From assembly GCA_963834135.1 (NCBI GenBank), contig CAWIAN010000013.1:248001-312000 (forward strand): a DNA stretch of 64,000 bases, read 5' to 3'. The notes beneath the pieces are model-generated. The model searched no databases, was not told the origin of the DNA, and saw only the letters and a program-made list of their open reading frames with translations. Made by a program: the position numbers and the translations under genes. Positions 24,997-33,476 of the stretch are shown here, piece by piece (within the stretch, counting starts at the first letter, position 1; the number at the start of each line of letters is the position of its first letter). This DNA is from Bog-257 sp963834135 (GTDB lineage Bacteria; Acidobacteriota; Terriglobia; Terriglobales; Acidobacteriaceae).

Positions 24997-27156
24997 TCAG
25001 TGACCGAAGCGCACCGTGATGTGCTGGCCTGCGAGGAGCCGGCTGCCGGGTGCGGGCCATTGTTCGCGCGCCACGCCGCTCCCGATCGCATTGATCTCTA
25101 GCCCGGACTGCTGCGCGGTTTCCACCGCCGAACGTAGAGGCTTGCCTAGGAAGGAAGGCACCACAACTCCTGCGCCAACATCCAGAACGACGGTGCCACT
25201 AGCCGGCGTACGCTCAGGCGCCGATGGGGGCTCTGCTGACGCGGTGTTCTGCGAATGTGCTGCCTCGGGAGCGGGAGCGGCCGGTGCGGGAACTGTGGCC
25301 TTCACATCGGAGAAAGGCGTGACCTTGCTCACGTCCGGGTAATGTGTCGCAGGCGTGGCGGAGGCCGTGATCGAATCGTCCTGGATGGGAGCGCCTAAGT
25401 GATCAGAGGATTCGTCTTCGTCGTCCTTCGCTGAGGCCATCATGGTTTGCCGCTGCGCGGGCTTCACGTCCAGATCGTGCGGGACATGTAGGTACTCCAG
25501 GACCTGCTGCGCAATGCGCTTGAACACCGGAGCGCAAACCTGTCCGCCCTGGTGTAAACCGGCCGGCGAGTCGAGAATTACCGCGATGGTGATGGCCGGT
25601 GTATTGACCGGGGAAAAACCGATGAACGACGCCACGTACTTTGTCTTGGAGTACACGCCGGTTGATGGGTCGACTCTTTGTGCCGTGCCGGTCTTGCCGG
25701 CTACCGTGTAGCCGTCCAGGATTGCCCGGCGCGCCGTGCCGAAAAGCACCACGCCTTCCAGCATCTTCTTCATCTCGGCGGCGGTCATGGTGGTGACCAC
25801 ACGATGCTGTTGCGCGGGATGATAAACGACCGGCAGAGCCTTACTGTCGGGTGGCAGCTCGCCTGCGACAATCCGCGGCGGCGTGTACACGCCGTCGTTT
25901 GCAATTGTCGACACCAGCGAGATGGTCTGCAACGGAGTAACGCCAATCTCCTGTCCCATCGAAATCGCGCCGATGGAAACCTTCGACCAGTGATTCACGG
26001 TCTTGGCCATGCCGCGCGTTTCACCGGGCAATTCAATCCCGGTCTGCTGCCCGAAGCCGTAGTTGTGTAGATACTGATAGAGCCGGTCCGGACCGAGCTT
26101 CATTCCAACCTTGATCGCCGCCACATCGCTGGAATGCGCCAGGGCTTCGGCAATTGTGATCACTCCCAGGCTCTCGTGATCGTGGATCTTCATACCGAAC
26201 ACGTCGATCGAGCCATGCTGACAATCGACCTTGTCCTCAGGAGTTACCAGGTGCTGGTCGATGGCGGCCGAGTAGGTGACGATCTTGAACACTGAGCCGG
26301 GCTCGTAGATATCGGTTACCGCGCGATTCTTCAGGGCCTCGGCAGGAACGCTGCCAAACACATTAGGATTGAAGTTAGGACGATTCGCCAGCGCCAGAAT
26401 TTCGCCGGTGCGGGGATTTTCCACAACGACCGTCCCCGCAATCGCCTTAGTGTCTTCCATCCCCTGATCCAGCTCTTTTTCGGCGATGTACTGGATGGTC
26501 TGATCAATCGTCAGCACCAGATTCTGGCCCGGGTCAGGTGGACGCTCCACGCGGCTGAACCACTTGCGCCGCGCGTCGATCGAGATCATCTCCTGACCGG
26601 GAATGCCGCGTAGATCGTCGTCGAACTCGCGCTCAAGCCCGCCGAGGCCTTCATCGTCCATGCCAACATAACCGAGGACTTGGGCCGCCAGCTCGCGCTT
26701 GGGATAGAAGCGTTGGGGCTCCTTGCGGAAGCCGATACCTTTCAAGTTCAACTCGCGAACGCGGTTTGCGGTGTCGGCATCGACCTTGCGCTTAAGGTAA
26801 ACAAAATTTCGGCTGCCCTGCAGGCGGGTGATGATCTCCTGCGGATCCATTTTGAGAACGTTGCTCAGAAGCGTGGCGGTGAGCGCGGGATCGCTGATTT
26901 CACTGGGGACGGCGAAGACGGAGTCGACGTCGATGGACATCGCGAGGGCATAACCATTGCGGTCGTAGATATTGCCGCGACGCGGTTCGACGGGGATCGT
27001 ACGGTTTTGCTGGCGTTCGGCCCGCAGCATGAAGTCGTGGTACTTGACGACCTGCAAACGCACCAGCCGGAAACAGATGATGAGGATCCAAACGAAAAGC
27101 AGCACCGCGAAGATGTACAGTCGCTTGCTCGGCGTTTTGGGAGCGCTCGCCCGCAT
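24997..27156 (-). CDS. ftsI: Class B penicillin-binding protein FtsI (PBP3) with C-terminal PASTA domain
   Basis: A 719-residue septal transpeptidase that pairs with FtsW. One membrane helix at 14-32, a pedestal domain beginning PVEPRRGNIYDRNGYALAMS (51-70), then the transpeptidase domain with catalytic SVFK near 287, SSDV near 343 and KTGTAQ near 487. Residues 575-650 form an Ala/Pro/Thr/Glu-rich linker. A single PASTA domain closes the protein at about 650-719 (VPSFLGKPLRSAVETAQQSG, then ending HITVRFGH). PASTA on FtsI is unusual in E. coli-like bacteria and recalls the sporulation and pneumococcal PBPs; it is expected to contact peptidoglycan or partner proteins. Confidence 0.95.
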   Translation of the reverse strand: MRASAPKTPSKRLYIFAVLLFVWILIICFRLVRLQVVKYHDFMLRAERQQNRTIPVEPRRGNIYDRNGYALAMSIDVDSVFAVPSEISDPALTATLLSNVLKMDPQEIITRLQGSRNFVYLKRKVDADTANRVRELNLKGIGFRKEPQRFYPKRELAAQVLGYVGMDDEGLGGLEREFDDDLRGIPGQEMISIDARRKWFSRVERPPDPGQNLVLTIDQTIQYIAEKELDQGMEDTKAIAGTVVVENPRTGEILALANRPNFNPNVFGSVPAEALKNRAVTDIYEPGSVFKIVTYSAAIDQHLVTPEDKVDCQHGSIDVFGMKIHDHESLGVITIAEALAHSSDVAAIKVGMKLGPDRLYQYLHNYGFGQQTGIELPGETRGMAKTVNHWSKVSIGAISMGQEIGVTPLQTISLVSTIANDGVYTPPRIVAGELPPDSKALPVVYHPAQQHRVVTTMTAAEMKKMLEGVVLFGTARRAILDGYTVAGKTGTAQRVDPSTGVYSKTKYVASFIGFSPVNTPAITIAVILDSPAGLHQGGQVCAPVFKRIAQQVLEYLHVPHDLDVKPAQRQTMMASAKDDEDESSDHLGAPIQDDSITASATPATHYPDVSKVTPFSDVKATVPAPAAPAPEAAHSQNTASAEPPSAPERTPASGTVVLDVGAGVVVPSFLGKPLRSAVETAQQSGLEINAIGSGVAREQWPAPGSRLLAGQHITVRFGH

Positions 27157-27330
27157 TCCCCGGTTAACTCCCTTTCGTTGCGCTTCGGCTTAAATGAGCC
27201 GGCTTACTGCCTCTACTGTAGGGCCGCTTTACGTGGCGAAGGCGGCCCGTGATGAGCGGACCGCCGGCCGAAACTTTGTTTGAGTTACCGCGTATCGAAG
27301 GTCACTTGCTTGCCACAGAATTGAGACTTC

Positions 27331-27828
27331 TTAATACTGCAAGCCTGAAACAACCATGATCCCGCCGGCTTTCGCCATGACTGGTGTAGCCGGATCGGTC
27401 GAGGCAGCGTCTAGCGACTGCCACTGTCCCTCGGCCGGGCGCTGCATTCCCAGTTGACGCGCCAGACGATCGATGCGGGGCAGGTCCTTCAGCGAAGCTT
27501 CTTCCAGGCTCAGCGTGCGATTGGTTTCGGCAATAGCGTCACGCTGCGACTTCAGCTGCTCGATTTTGTATCCGTACTCAATCGCGCTGAAGTGCTGGAA
27601 CAGATAGACCATGACGAAGAGAAAGAGCATGGCCAAGGTGATGCCGAAGGTCACCATCTCGCGACGGCGCTTGGGATCGGTCACCATAGCCACGCGCGAG
27701 TTGTCGAGGCGCTTGGTGAAGTAAATTTCCGGTGTGCCGATGAACATACCGCGGGGCTGCTGCGCGGCCACCTGCTCGTTCCACTCACCAGCTTGTGCCA
27801 AGGTTGGGTAAAGAACTCCGGCTGCCAT
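27331..27828 (-). CDS. ftsL: Cell division protein FtsL-like
   Basis: A 165-residue protein with the position and layout of FtsL. It has an unusually long cytoplasmic tail (1-55), one membrane helix at about 58-80 (FGITLAMLFLFVMVYLF), then a coiled-coil stretch (85-130, IEQLKSQRDAIAETNRTLSL) with the leucine-zipper spacing seen in FtsL, and a C-terminal segment RIDRLARQLGMQRP of the family type. Sequence identity in this family is low, so the call depends on order rsmH-X-ftsI as well as on the topology. It is separated from ftsI by 174 bases. Confidence 0.8.
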   Translation of the reverse strand: MAAGVLYPTLAQAGEWNEQVAAQQPRGMFIGTPEIYFTKRLDNSRVAMVTDPKRRREMVTFGITLAMLFLFVMVYLFQHFSAIEYGYKIEQLKSQRDAIAETNRTLSLEEASLKDLPRIDRLARQLGMQRPAEGQWQSLDAASTDPATPVMAKAGGIMVVSGLQY

Positions 27829-28119
27829 AGCTTTCTCCTGCTGCCGCTTCTAGATTTCGCGACGGCGATCATCTTTTGGGTACACGGGCCGAATTCCAGG
27901 GGCCCCAGACTTATTCACAATCCCCACAGCTTTTTCCGCAGCCACCCAAATGGAAGGTTGCGAAGTTGCGCAATCGATAAACTAACTTCTGCCGCCGGCT
28001 AACGCCGGCTCTTGCAAAACTTATCGCCAGGCGCTGGCCTGAAAGCCAGCTTTTCCACCGGACCGGTTCTGCCTTTCCATCAGGCAATCCGGCTCTGCTA
28101 TCGCAGACGCATCCAGCTT
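27829..28119. repeat. rsmH-ftsL spacer with REP-like palindromes
   Basis: No gene seen. It contains GCCGGC-taac-GCCGGC at 27994-28009 and GCTGGCctgaaaGCCAGC at 28033-28050. The latter differs by one base from the palindrome at 21943-21960, so both are likely copies of one dispersed intergenic element. No T tract follows. Confidence 0.65.
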
Positions 28120-29118
28120 CTAAATCTTCTCCGCTGCCCGCAGCTTCGCGCTGCGCGACCGCGGATTGCGATCGATCTCTTCCTCGTCAGCAATCATCGG
28201 CTTCTTGGTCAGCACGCGGTACAGTCCGTCGCGCGCTCCATCTCGCAGCGCATCTTTCACAATGCGGTCTTCCAGCGAGTGGAAGCTGATGATCACTAAC
28301 CTGCCGCCCTTCTTGAGAACCTCCGCCGCCGGCGTAAGGTCTCGGGCTCCCCGGGGAGCGCCGCTTTTGCTCTCACTGGAGCCGAGCAGCGCCAGCAAGT
28401 CGTCTAGCTCTCGGTTCACTAGAATTCGGAGTGCCTGGAAAGTCCTTGTCGCCGGATGAATCCGCCTCTCAGCTTGGTTCATTGGCCGGGCCGCGGTCGA
28501 TATCACACCCGCAAGTTGTGCGGTGGTATGAATCGGCCGCGCCCGAACAATGGCTCTGGCGATTCTCCGCGACCTCCTTTCCTCACCGAATTCGTAAATC
28601 GCATCGGCAAGCTCGCGCTCATCGAATTGATTTACCACTTGTTCGGCGGTCAGCCCCGATTGCGTATTCATCCGCATATCCAAGGGCCCTTCCGCCTGAA
28701 AACTGAATCCACGCGCTGCGTTCCCCAGTTGCATGGAACTGACGCCCAGGTCGGCAAGCAATCCGTCAGCGGATGCCGCCGCCACGTGCTGCGCCACCTC
28801 GGCGAACGACGCATGCACCAGCTCGATCTTCGGCCAGTCGCTTGCCAGTTCCGCCGGCGGCTTCGCCAGTCGTTCGCGCGCCCGTTCCAACGCTGCCGGA
28901 TCTTTATCGAAGCCAATCAAATGCCCTTGTGCACCGAGCAACCTGGCGATTTCCCAAGCGTGCCCAGCTAAGCCGAGGGTCAGGTCGATATAAGTCCCGC
29001 CGCGCCGAACGGCCAGGAATTCGATCGCTGGTTTTAAAAGAACTGAGACATGGCTGAATTTCGTTGTGCCATGCCCGCCCCCGGGGGCGTTACTCGCGTC
29101 TGAAAACCCGTTGTCCAC
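28120..29118 (-). CDS. rsmH: 16S rRNA (cytosine(1402)-N4)-methyltransferase
   Basis: A 332-residue SAM-dependent methyltransferase (also called MraW) that modifies C1402 of 16S rRNA. Motifs: HVSVLLKPAIEFLAV near 23, the SAM loop DLTLGLAGHAWEI near 45 (usually GGGGH), DKDPAALERARERL near 75, LADLGVSSMQL near 117, GPLDMRMNTQSGLTAEQVVN near 138 and SFHSLEDRIVKDAL near 280. The start is a GTG with AGGGG three bases upstream. It follows mraZ by 106 bases. Confidence 0.96.
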   Translation of the reverse strand: MDNGFSDASNAPGGGHGTTKFSHVSVLLKPAIEFLAVRRGGTYIDLTLGLAGHAWEIARLLGAQGHLIGFDKDPAALERARERLAKPPAELASDWPKIELVHASFAEVAQHVAAASADGLLADLGVSSMQLGNAARGFSFQAEGPLDMRMNTQSGLTAEQVVNQFDERELADAIYEFGEERRSRRIARAIVRARPIHTTAQLAGVISTAARPMNQAERRIHPATRTFQALRILVNRELDDLLALLGSSESKSGAPRGARDLTPAAEVLKKGGRLVIISFHSLEDRIVKDALRDGARDGLYRVLTKKPMIADEEEIDRNPRSRSAKLRAAEKI

Positions 29119-29224
29119 TCACCCCTGACAATCAAATCTCTCGCGGACTGAGTCCGCTCGCGATCGCAAGATGGAGGAGCCTTTAACGCGGCCCTCAAGC
29201 GCCGCACTACCCGGCCCGCGCTAT

Positions 29225-29662
29225 CTAAATCCCCAGACTGCTGAGCGTGGCCTCGTCGTCTTCGGTGAAGGGCTCGGCAATCGACTTGCGCAGCTCTTCA
29301 GCGTTCCGCACCACAAGGTGCTTGAGGTTCCCCATTACGGCGACCTCACCCTTGAGGCTTGCAGTTTCCCGCAGGATCTGCGGCATGAGCAGACGGCCCT
29401 GTCCATCGAATTCCACAACCTGCCCGTAGTAACTGGTCCGTTCCAGGAACTTCTGCTTGGTCTTGTGCATTTCGGGCAGCGCCGCTAGTTTCCGCTCGAT
29501 CTCTTCCCAAGCCTGCATGGGATAAACTTTGGCACTTCTGCCATCCCAACTGGTGATATAGAATTGCGCGCTGTAGTTCTCGTCGATTTCGCGCTTGAAT
29601 TCCGCGGGCATTTTTAAACGCCCTTTGTCGTCCAGTCGGGTTAAATGTGTGCCGCGAAACAT
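29225..29662 (-). CDS. mraZ: Transcriptional regulator MraZ
   Basis: A 145-residue protein with two AbrB-like halves, each carrying the D-x-x-G-R signature: RLDDKGRLKMPAEF (9-22) and EFDGQGRLLMPQIL (84-97). MraZ forms rings that bind direct repeats in its own promoter and represses the division operon in species tested (established knowledge). Here it is the first gene of the operon, and a three-repeat site is visible 129-158 bases upstream of its start. The ATG at 29662 lacks a clear ribosome site. Only the C-terminal residues EDDEATLSSLGI are unremarkable and variable. Confidence 0.96.
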   Translation of the reverse strand: MFRGTHLTRLDDKGRLKMPAEFKREIDENYSAQFYITSWDGRSAKVYPMQAWEEIERKLAALPEMHKTKQKFLERTSYYGQVVEFDGQGRLLMPQILRETASLKGEVAVMGNLKHLVVRNAEELRKSIAEPFTEDDEATLSSLGI

Positions 29663-29790
29663 AGCGTTCGGCGTTAATTTCGAATTTCGCGAAGGAGGGG
29701 AGCATTACCTGCCCCAAAGCTTGGCTGCGATCCGGCAATAGCAATGAGTCGGGTTCGCATCCAAAACCTCTCCGAGGCTGAAAGATGTAT

Positions 29791-29820
29791 CCCACTGCCT
29801 CCCACTTCGTACCACTTACG
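29791..29820 (-). promoter_or_regulatory. MraZ operator, three 10-bp direct repeats
   Basis: On the minus strand three head-to-tail units AGTGGTACGA, AGTGGGAGGC and AGTGGGATAC follow each other with exact 10-bp spacing. MraZ sites described in other bacteria are direct repeats of TGGG or GTG-rich boxes at 10-bp spacing. The repeats start a few bases after the predicted transcription start of the mraZ promoter, a position that would block transcription. Confidence 0.8.
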
Positions 29821-29824
29821 ACGT

Positions 29825-29852
29825 ATCGTACTCCTAAACTGTTGCCTGTCAA
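29825..29852 (-). promoter_or_regulatory. Promoter of the mraZ-ftsZ operon
   Basis: A perfect -35 box TTGACA (minus strand, 29852-29847), a 16-bp spacer and a -10 box TACGAT (29830-29825, four of six matches). The predicted start would fall near 29818, inside the first MraZ repeat, giving a leader of roughly 155 bases before mraZ. Confidence 0.7.
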
Positions 29853-29987
29853 GCAGAAATTGGGAATTTTCGCGCCTGCCGCGTCTTCTTTGGGAGCGCC
29901 ACAATTCGTAGGGCCATTCTCGTCCAGGCAGCACAATAAAATGGGTTTACCAAGAAGGTTCGCGAAGCCTGCGGGCTATATATTTTG

Positions 29988-30029
29988 CTTAGCTAAGGCG
30001 GACGCCGGCACGAAATCAGCTTAGCTAAG
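29988..30029. promoter_or_regulatory. Pair of perfect CTTAGCTAAG palindromes
   Basis: The 10-bp palindrome CTTAGCTAAG occurs at 29988-29997 and again at 30020-30029, 32 bp apart, which is about three helical turns and puts both on one face of the DNA. It lies between the mraZ promoter and the terminator of the preceding gene. A pair of operator half-sites for an unknown regulator is possible. Confidence 0.4.
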
Positions 30030-30056
30030 TAAAAAGCCCGCCATCGCTGGCGGGCT
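30028..30056 (-). terminator. Intrinsic terminator of the Ig-repeat protein gene
   Basis: On the minus strand AGCCCGCC and GGCGGGCT form a perfect 8-bp stem with a 6-base loop (30035-30056), followed by TTTTAC. It is 24 bases after the stop codon at 30080 and insulates the mraZ promoter from the upstream gene. Confidence 0.9.
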
Positions 30057-30079
30057 GAGATGCGGGAATTGTAGATCCG

Positions 30080-33000
30080 TTAGTGGTGACGAGGGGCGGC
30101 TGAGGTCGACTCGATCAAAGCCAGAGGATTCGACCCATTGCCCGAGGTCACAAGTTCCACCTTAGTCGGCGACACGATGTACCCGGTATAGATCGGATTA
30201 CCGTCTTCCGAGATTGCGAGAGCGCCGGTAGTCGTATCAACGGTGTAGTTCCCGACGATGGTCTGGTTCTGATTCGTACCTCCCGGTCCGGATTGTGTAT
30301 AGGTCGAAGAATACGTCCCATCACCGCCCGAGAGACTGGAGTCGATCTGGCTCAGGTTGCCCGACAGATACTGTGGCAGCGATCCGCCGAGGTATTCACC
30401 CAGGTAAGAGCTGTTACTGAACGGTCCGGCCGACTGAGGCTCGAAGTAAAGGACCTCGGCGCCTTTTACATCGCCGGTGCCAGCGATGGCGTTGATGCAG
30501 AAGCCTTGATTGCTGGCAACCATGTAGCAGACGACCACCGCCCCACCCGGAAGGGACAGGCTTGTCCTGCCGTTGGACTCGACAGCGTAGGTGCCTGCCT
30601 CTGTGCTTTGCCCGAAGACTCCTCCAGTATTGGCGTCAATGGAGAGGTTCATGTTCCCATTGCCATCGCTCTGGATGAGCAGGACAAGTGCCTGGCTGGC
30701 GGCGTTTCCCTGCCCGGCATTGTGTATCCGGCTTCCGTTGCCGATCGCGTTGCCGTCGAGGATACCGTTATTCATGATGCCGCTTTGCCTGCGGCCGTCG
30801 GTGATGGTTAAGCTGCCCCCGGTATCGATGTCGACCAGAAAGACTTCATTCGCGGAGACTGTATAGGCGGCATAATTGAAGGTTGCTCCGTCGATATGGA
30901 TCTGCGAGGTCGCCCGTCCGTTCGAATCAATGCTGCTGGTTATCGAGCCCGTGAACGTCACCTGGGTGTGAGTTCCGAAGTCGTTGATATCCTCGGCGGT
31001 ATCACTGAATCCGCCGCTGGAGCTTTGAACAAACGTTCCGTCTGCAGACAGAGGATCGCCAGCTATATCGAAGCCCTGTAGGCCGAAAGTCCAGGTTCCC
31101 GCCAATGCGCTAAGGGTGAAGTCGGAGGGATTCTGTTGGCGGATAACACCAGCTCCCCAAGTGCCTGAGTTACCATTTTGGTTGAAGGCAATTAACCGCA
31201 TATCTTCAGCAGCCCCGGTAGCGACGAGGAGCTGCACGTTTCCACCGTGGTCGTCGGTCCAATTTATCTGGCCAAGCCCGTTCGGACCAATCGTGTAACT
31301 CCCGCTGGTGATTTGATCGTGTTCGACGCCCGAACCGCCATTGGAGTCAATCTCGCCGGCGGTGATGTGGCCGTTCCCATCCGCAGTGAAGCTGCCTGCC
31401 GCCGCGAACGTATGTCCTTGATCGTAGCCCTGGAACGTGAGCGCGTAACTCCCGTCAAGCGTGCCGTTGGCGTCGCCGGTGTTGATAGCCAACGTCAGTA
31501 CCTGGGTCGCGGTGTCGTTTTGCACATCCGTGACTTTCACGGTAACGCTGGTGGTGCCGGCTGCTCCAGGGGCGCCGCTGATAAGACCCGAGTGAGCGTT
31601 CAGGCTCAGTCCTGCCGGAAGAGTACCGGAGGAGATGGTCCAGCTATAAGGTGTTATGCCACCGTTGGCCGATAAGAGCGAGTTGTAGGGAGTATTGATC
31701 GTCCCGTTCGGCAACGTATTGGTGGTGACGGTTAGAGTTCCGGCACTCGCGTTGACCGTGATTTGCAGATTCGCCGCAGCGGTTGCGGCGGGAGAATTGG
31801 AATCGGTCGCCATGACGGTGAAGCTGTAGTTGCCGGTAGCGGTGGTCGTGCCTTCGATCAAGCCAGCTGAAGTCAGGGTCAATCCCGTTGGCAGAGTCCC
31901 AGCAGTCTTGGCCCAGGTGTACGGCGAAACTCCTCCGGCGGCGACCAACTGAACGGTGTACCCGCTGTTCAGAGTACCGTTCGGCAGGGCAGCGGTAGTC
32001 GTGAGCACCTGAAAATTGGCGACGGGCGCGAAATAACTAGCCACGTCTAAAAGCAATTGCGTCGGATTGCTGCCCGAGGCGAAGGCGTTGATGGATTCGT
32101 TTCCGGATCCAGCAGGAACGATCGCCATGTTCGAGGTCACAGCACCGTCTGCCGCATTAAGAGTGGAGACCCCTGGTTGAGTCGCGCCTTCCGGCCACAG
32201 AGTCAGGAAACCGAGAGCTCCAGACGGCAGGACAGTAGCATTCAACGTGAATGCTTGCGCGACGTCGGGTACACCGCACAAGCTGCCGACGATGCCGATA
32301 GGGATGGTGCCATTGAACTGGCCGATCGTCTGACGGGTGTCCAATACTCGACAGGGTGTGAGAGTGTACAGCGACAATGGACTGGCCGCCGAACTGGCGG
32401 GAGCGAAATAGCCGTTGGTATCGATTAGTAAGTTGGTGGTTGCGCTGGGGTAGACGGCAGTCTTGTTTTCGCTGCCCGCAGGTACGATGGCGGCATTCGC
32501 GACATTGGTGCCAGTGGAATCGTTCAAGGTAGAGACGGTTGGCTGCGCTTCGCCAGCCGGCCAGACGGTCACGTAGCCGAGCGGTCCCGACGGCAGAGCC
32601 GTAATGTTGAACGAGTAGGCCTGCGCGTCAGCGGGTATGCCACAGTTGCCGGGAATGGAGAAGTCATGTTCTGTGTGACCCGGGATGGGTCCTCCGCTGC
32701 TTCGAGTATCGATAATTCGGCAGGGCGGCAGTGGAAAGAACGCCAATGCTGAACTATCAGCGGCCGAAGCGAAGTAGGCGTTGATGTCGATCAGGATGTT
32801 GGTGGTATTGCTGACATAGACGCTGACGTCGCCACCGCTGCCGGCGGGGACGATGGCGGCATTCGCCTTTGTGCGGCCGTCGAACGAGTTCATCAGCGAT
32901 ACCGCGGGCTGCGGCTCTCCGGTTGGCCAGATCGTTAGATAGGCTACGCGTGTCCCGCCCGAGACCAGGGTAACGTTCAGGGAATAGGCCAACGCCGACG

Positions 33001-33235
33001 ATAGATCAAACGGTGCGCATGCCCCTCCCGCTCCGCCCGACTGAGCCAGGCTGGGAAGATTGAAAACTTGGGCCGTGCCTCCCTGGATCGGTTGTCCATT
33101 TCGCGTGTCGACAAGGCGGCACGGCGTGACAGTTTTTAGCCGCAGCGGTGTTTGCGCAACCGCGGAGACAATTAGGAAGTGACAGAAGAGGACAATTAGG
33201 GACAAGAACCTGCACTTATGACGCAACTGGGGCAT
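30080..33235 (-). CDS. Large secreted protein with N-terminal tandem repeats and two putative Ig domains
   Basis: A 1051-residue exported protein. The start at 33235 is supported by GGAG six bases upstream and a signal peptide (MPQLRHKCRFLSLIVLFCHF, cut near AVAQ). Three repeats of about 120 residues follow (roughly 38-410), each opening with PCRLVDTR, PCRIIDTR or PCRVLDTR and closing with D-x-NAYFA-type sequence. Two He_PIG-type Ig domains come next (about 420-590, with SPYTWAKTAGTLPTGLTL and TPYSWTISSGTLPAGLSL). The rest has further repeats such as AAGSFTADGNGHIT. Such modular proteins are common in acidobacteria; the function is unknown, and adhesion is only a guess. Confidence 0.8.
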   Translation of the reverse strand: MPQLRHKCRFLSLIVLFCHFLIVSAVAQTPLRLKTVTPCRLVDTRNGQPIQGGTAQVFNLPSLAQSGGAGGACAPFDLSSALAYSLNVTLVSGGTRVAYLTIWPTGEPQPAVSLMNSFDGRTKANAAIVPAGSGGDVSVYVSNTTNILIDINAYFASAADSSALAFFPLPPCRIIDTRSSGGPIPGHTEHDFSIPGNCGIPADAQAYSFNITALPSGPLGYVTVWPAGEAQPTVSTLNDSTGTNVANAAIVPAGSENKTAVYPSATTNLLIDTNGYFAPASSAASPLSLYTLTPCRVLDTRQTIGQFNGTIPIGIVGSLCGVPDVAQAFTLNATVLPSGALGFLTLWPEGATQPGVSTLNAADGAVTSNMAIVPAGSGNESINAFASGSNPTQLLLDVASYFAPVANFQVLTTTAALPNGTLNSGYTVQLVAAGGVSPYTWAKTAGTLPTGLTLTSAGLIEGTTTATGNYSFTVMATDSNSPAATAAANLQITVNASAGTLTVTTNTLPNGTINTPYNSLLSANGGITPYSWTISSGTLPAGLSLNAHSGLISGAPGAAGTTSVTVKVTDVQNDTATQVLTLAINTGDANGTLDGSYALTFQGYDQGHTFAAAGSFTADGNGHITAGEIDSNGGSGVEHDQITSGSYTIGPNGLGQINWTDDHGGNVQLLVATGAAEDMRLIAFNQNGNSGTWGAGVIRQQNPSDFTLSALAGTWTFGLQGFDIAGDPLSADGTFVQSSSGGFSDTAEDINDFGTHTQVTFTGSITSSIDSNGRATSQIHIDGATFNYAAYTVSANEVFLVDIDTGGSLTITDGRRQSGIMNNGILDGNAIGNGSRIHNAGQGNAASQALVLLIQSDGNGNMNLSIDANTGGVFGQSTEAGTYAVESNGRTSLSLPGGAVVVCYMVASNQGFCINAIAGTGDVKGAEVLYFEPQSAGPFSNSSYLGEYLGGSLPQYLSGNLSQIDSSLSGGDGTYSSTYTQSGPGGTNQNQTIVGNYTVDTTTGALAISEDGNPIYTGYIVSPTKVELVTSGNGSNPLALIESTSAAPRHH

Positions 33236-33291
33236 GGGATTCTCCGCTTTGTTGATAAATTCACTCGCGGCCAGGAGAGCTGACGCGCACA

Positions 33292-33335
33292 TTCGCAGGT
33301 GACTGCGAACGTACAGTGCGGGCAGAAGCCAGCTT
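33292..33335. repeat. Hairpin and REP-like fragment upstream of the Ig-repeat gene
   Basis: TTCGCAG (33292-33298) and CTGCGAA (33303-33309) form a perfect 7-bp stem with a GTGA loop. It is followed by AGAAGCCAGCTTTTCA, which matches the right half of the palindromic element at 28033-28055. This looks like a partial copy of the same dispersed family. Confidence 0.5.
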
Positions 33336-33476
33336 TTCAGACGAGTGCAGAGAACAAGAAACGCGAACTATGCAGAAGCGGCAATGTACTGCAAAACCGC
33401 AACAAAGGGAATAGCTTTTTTGGGCGATGGGCGCGATTTAACATAGGTGGCCTACCATCCGAGCGCTACTAGCGAT

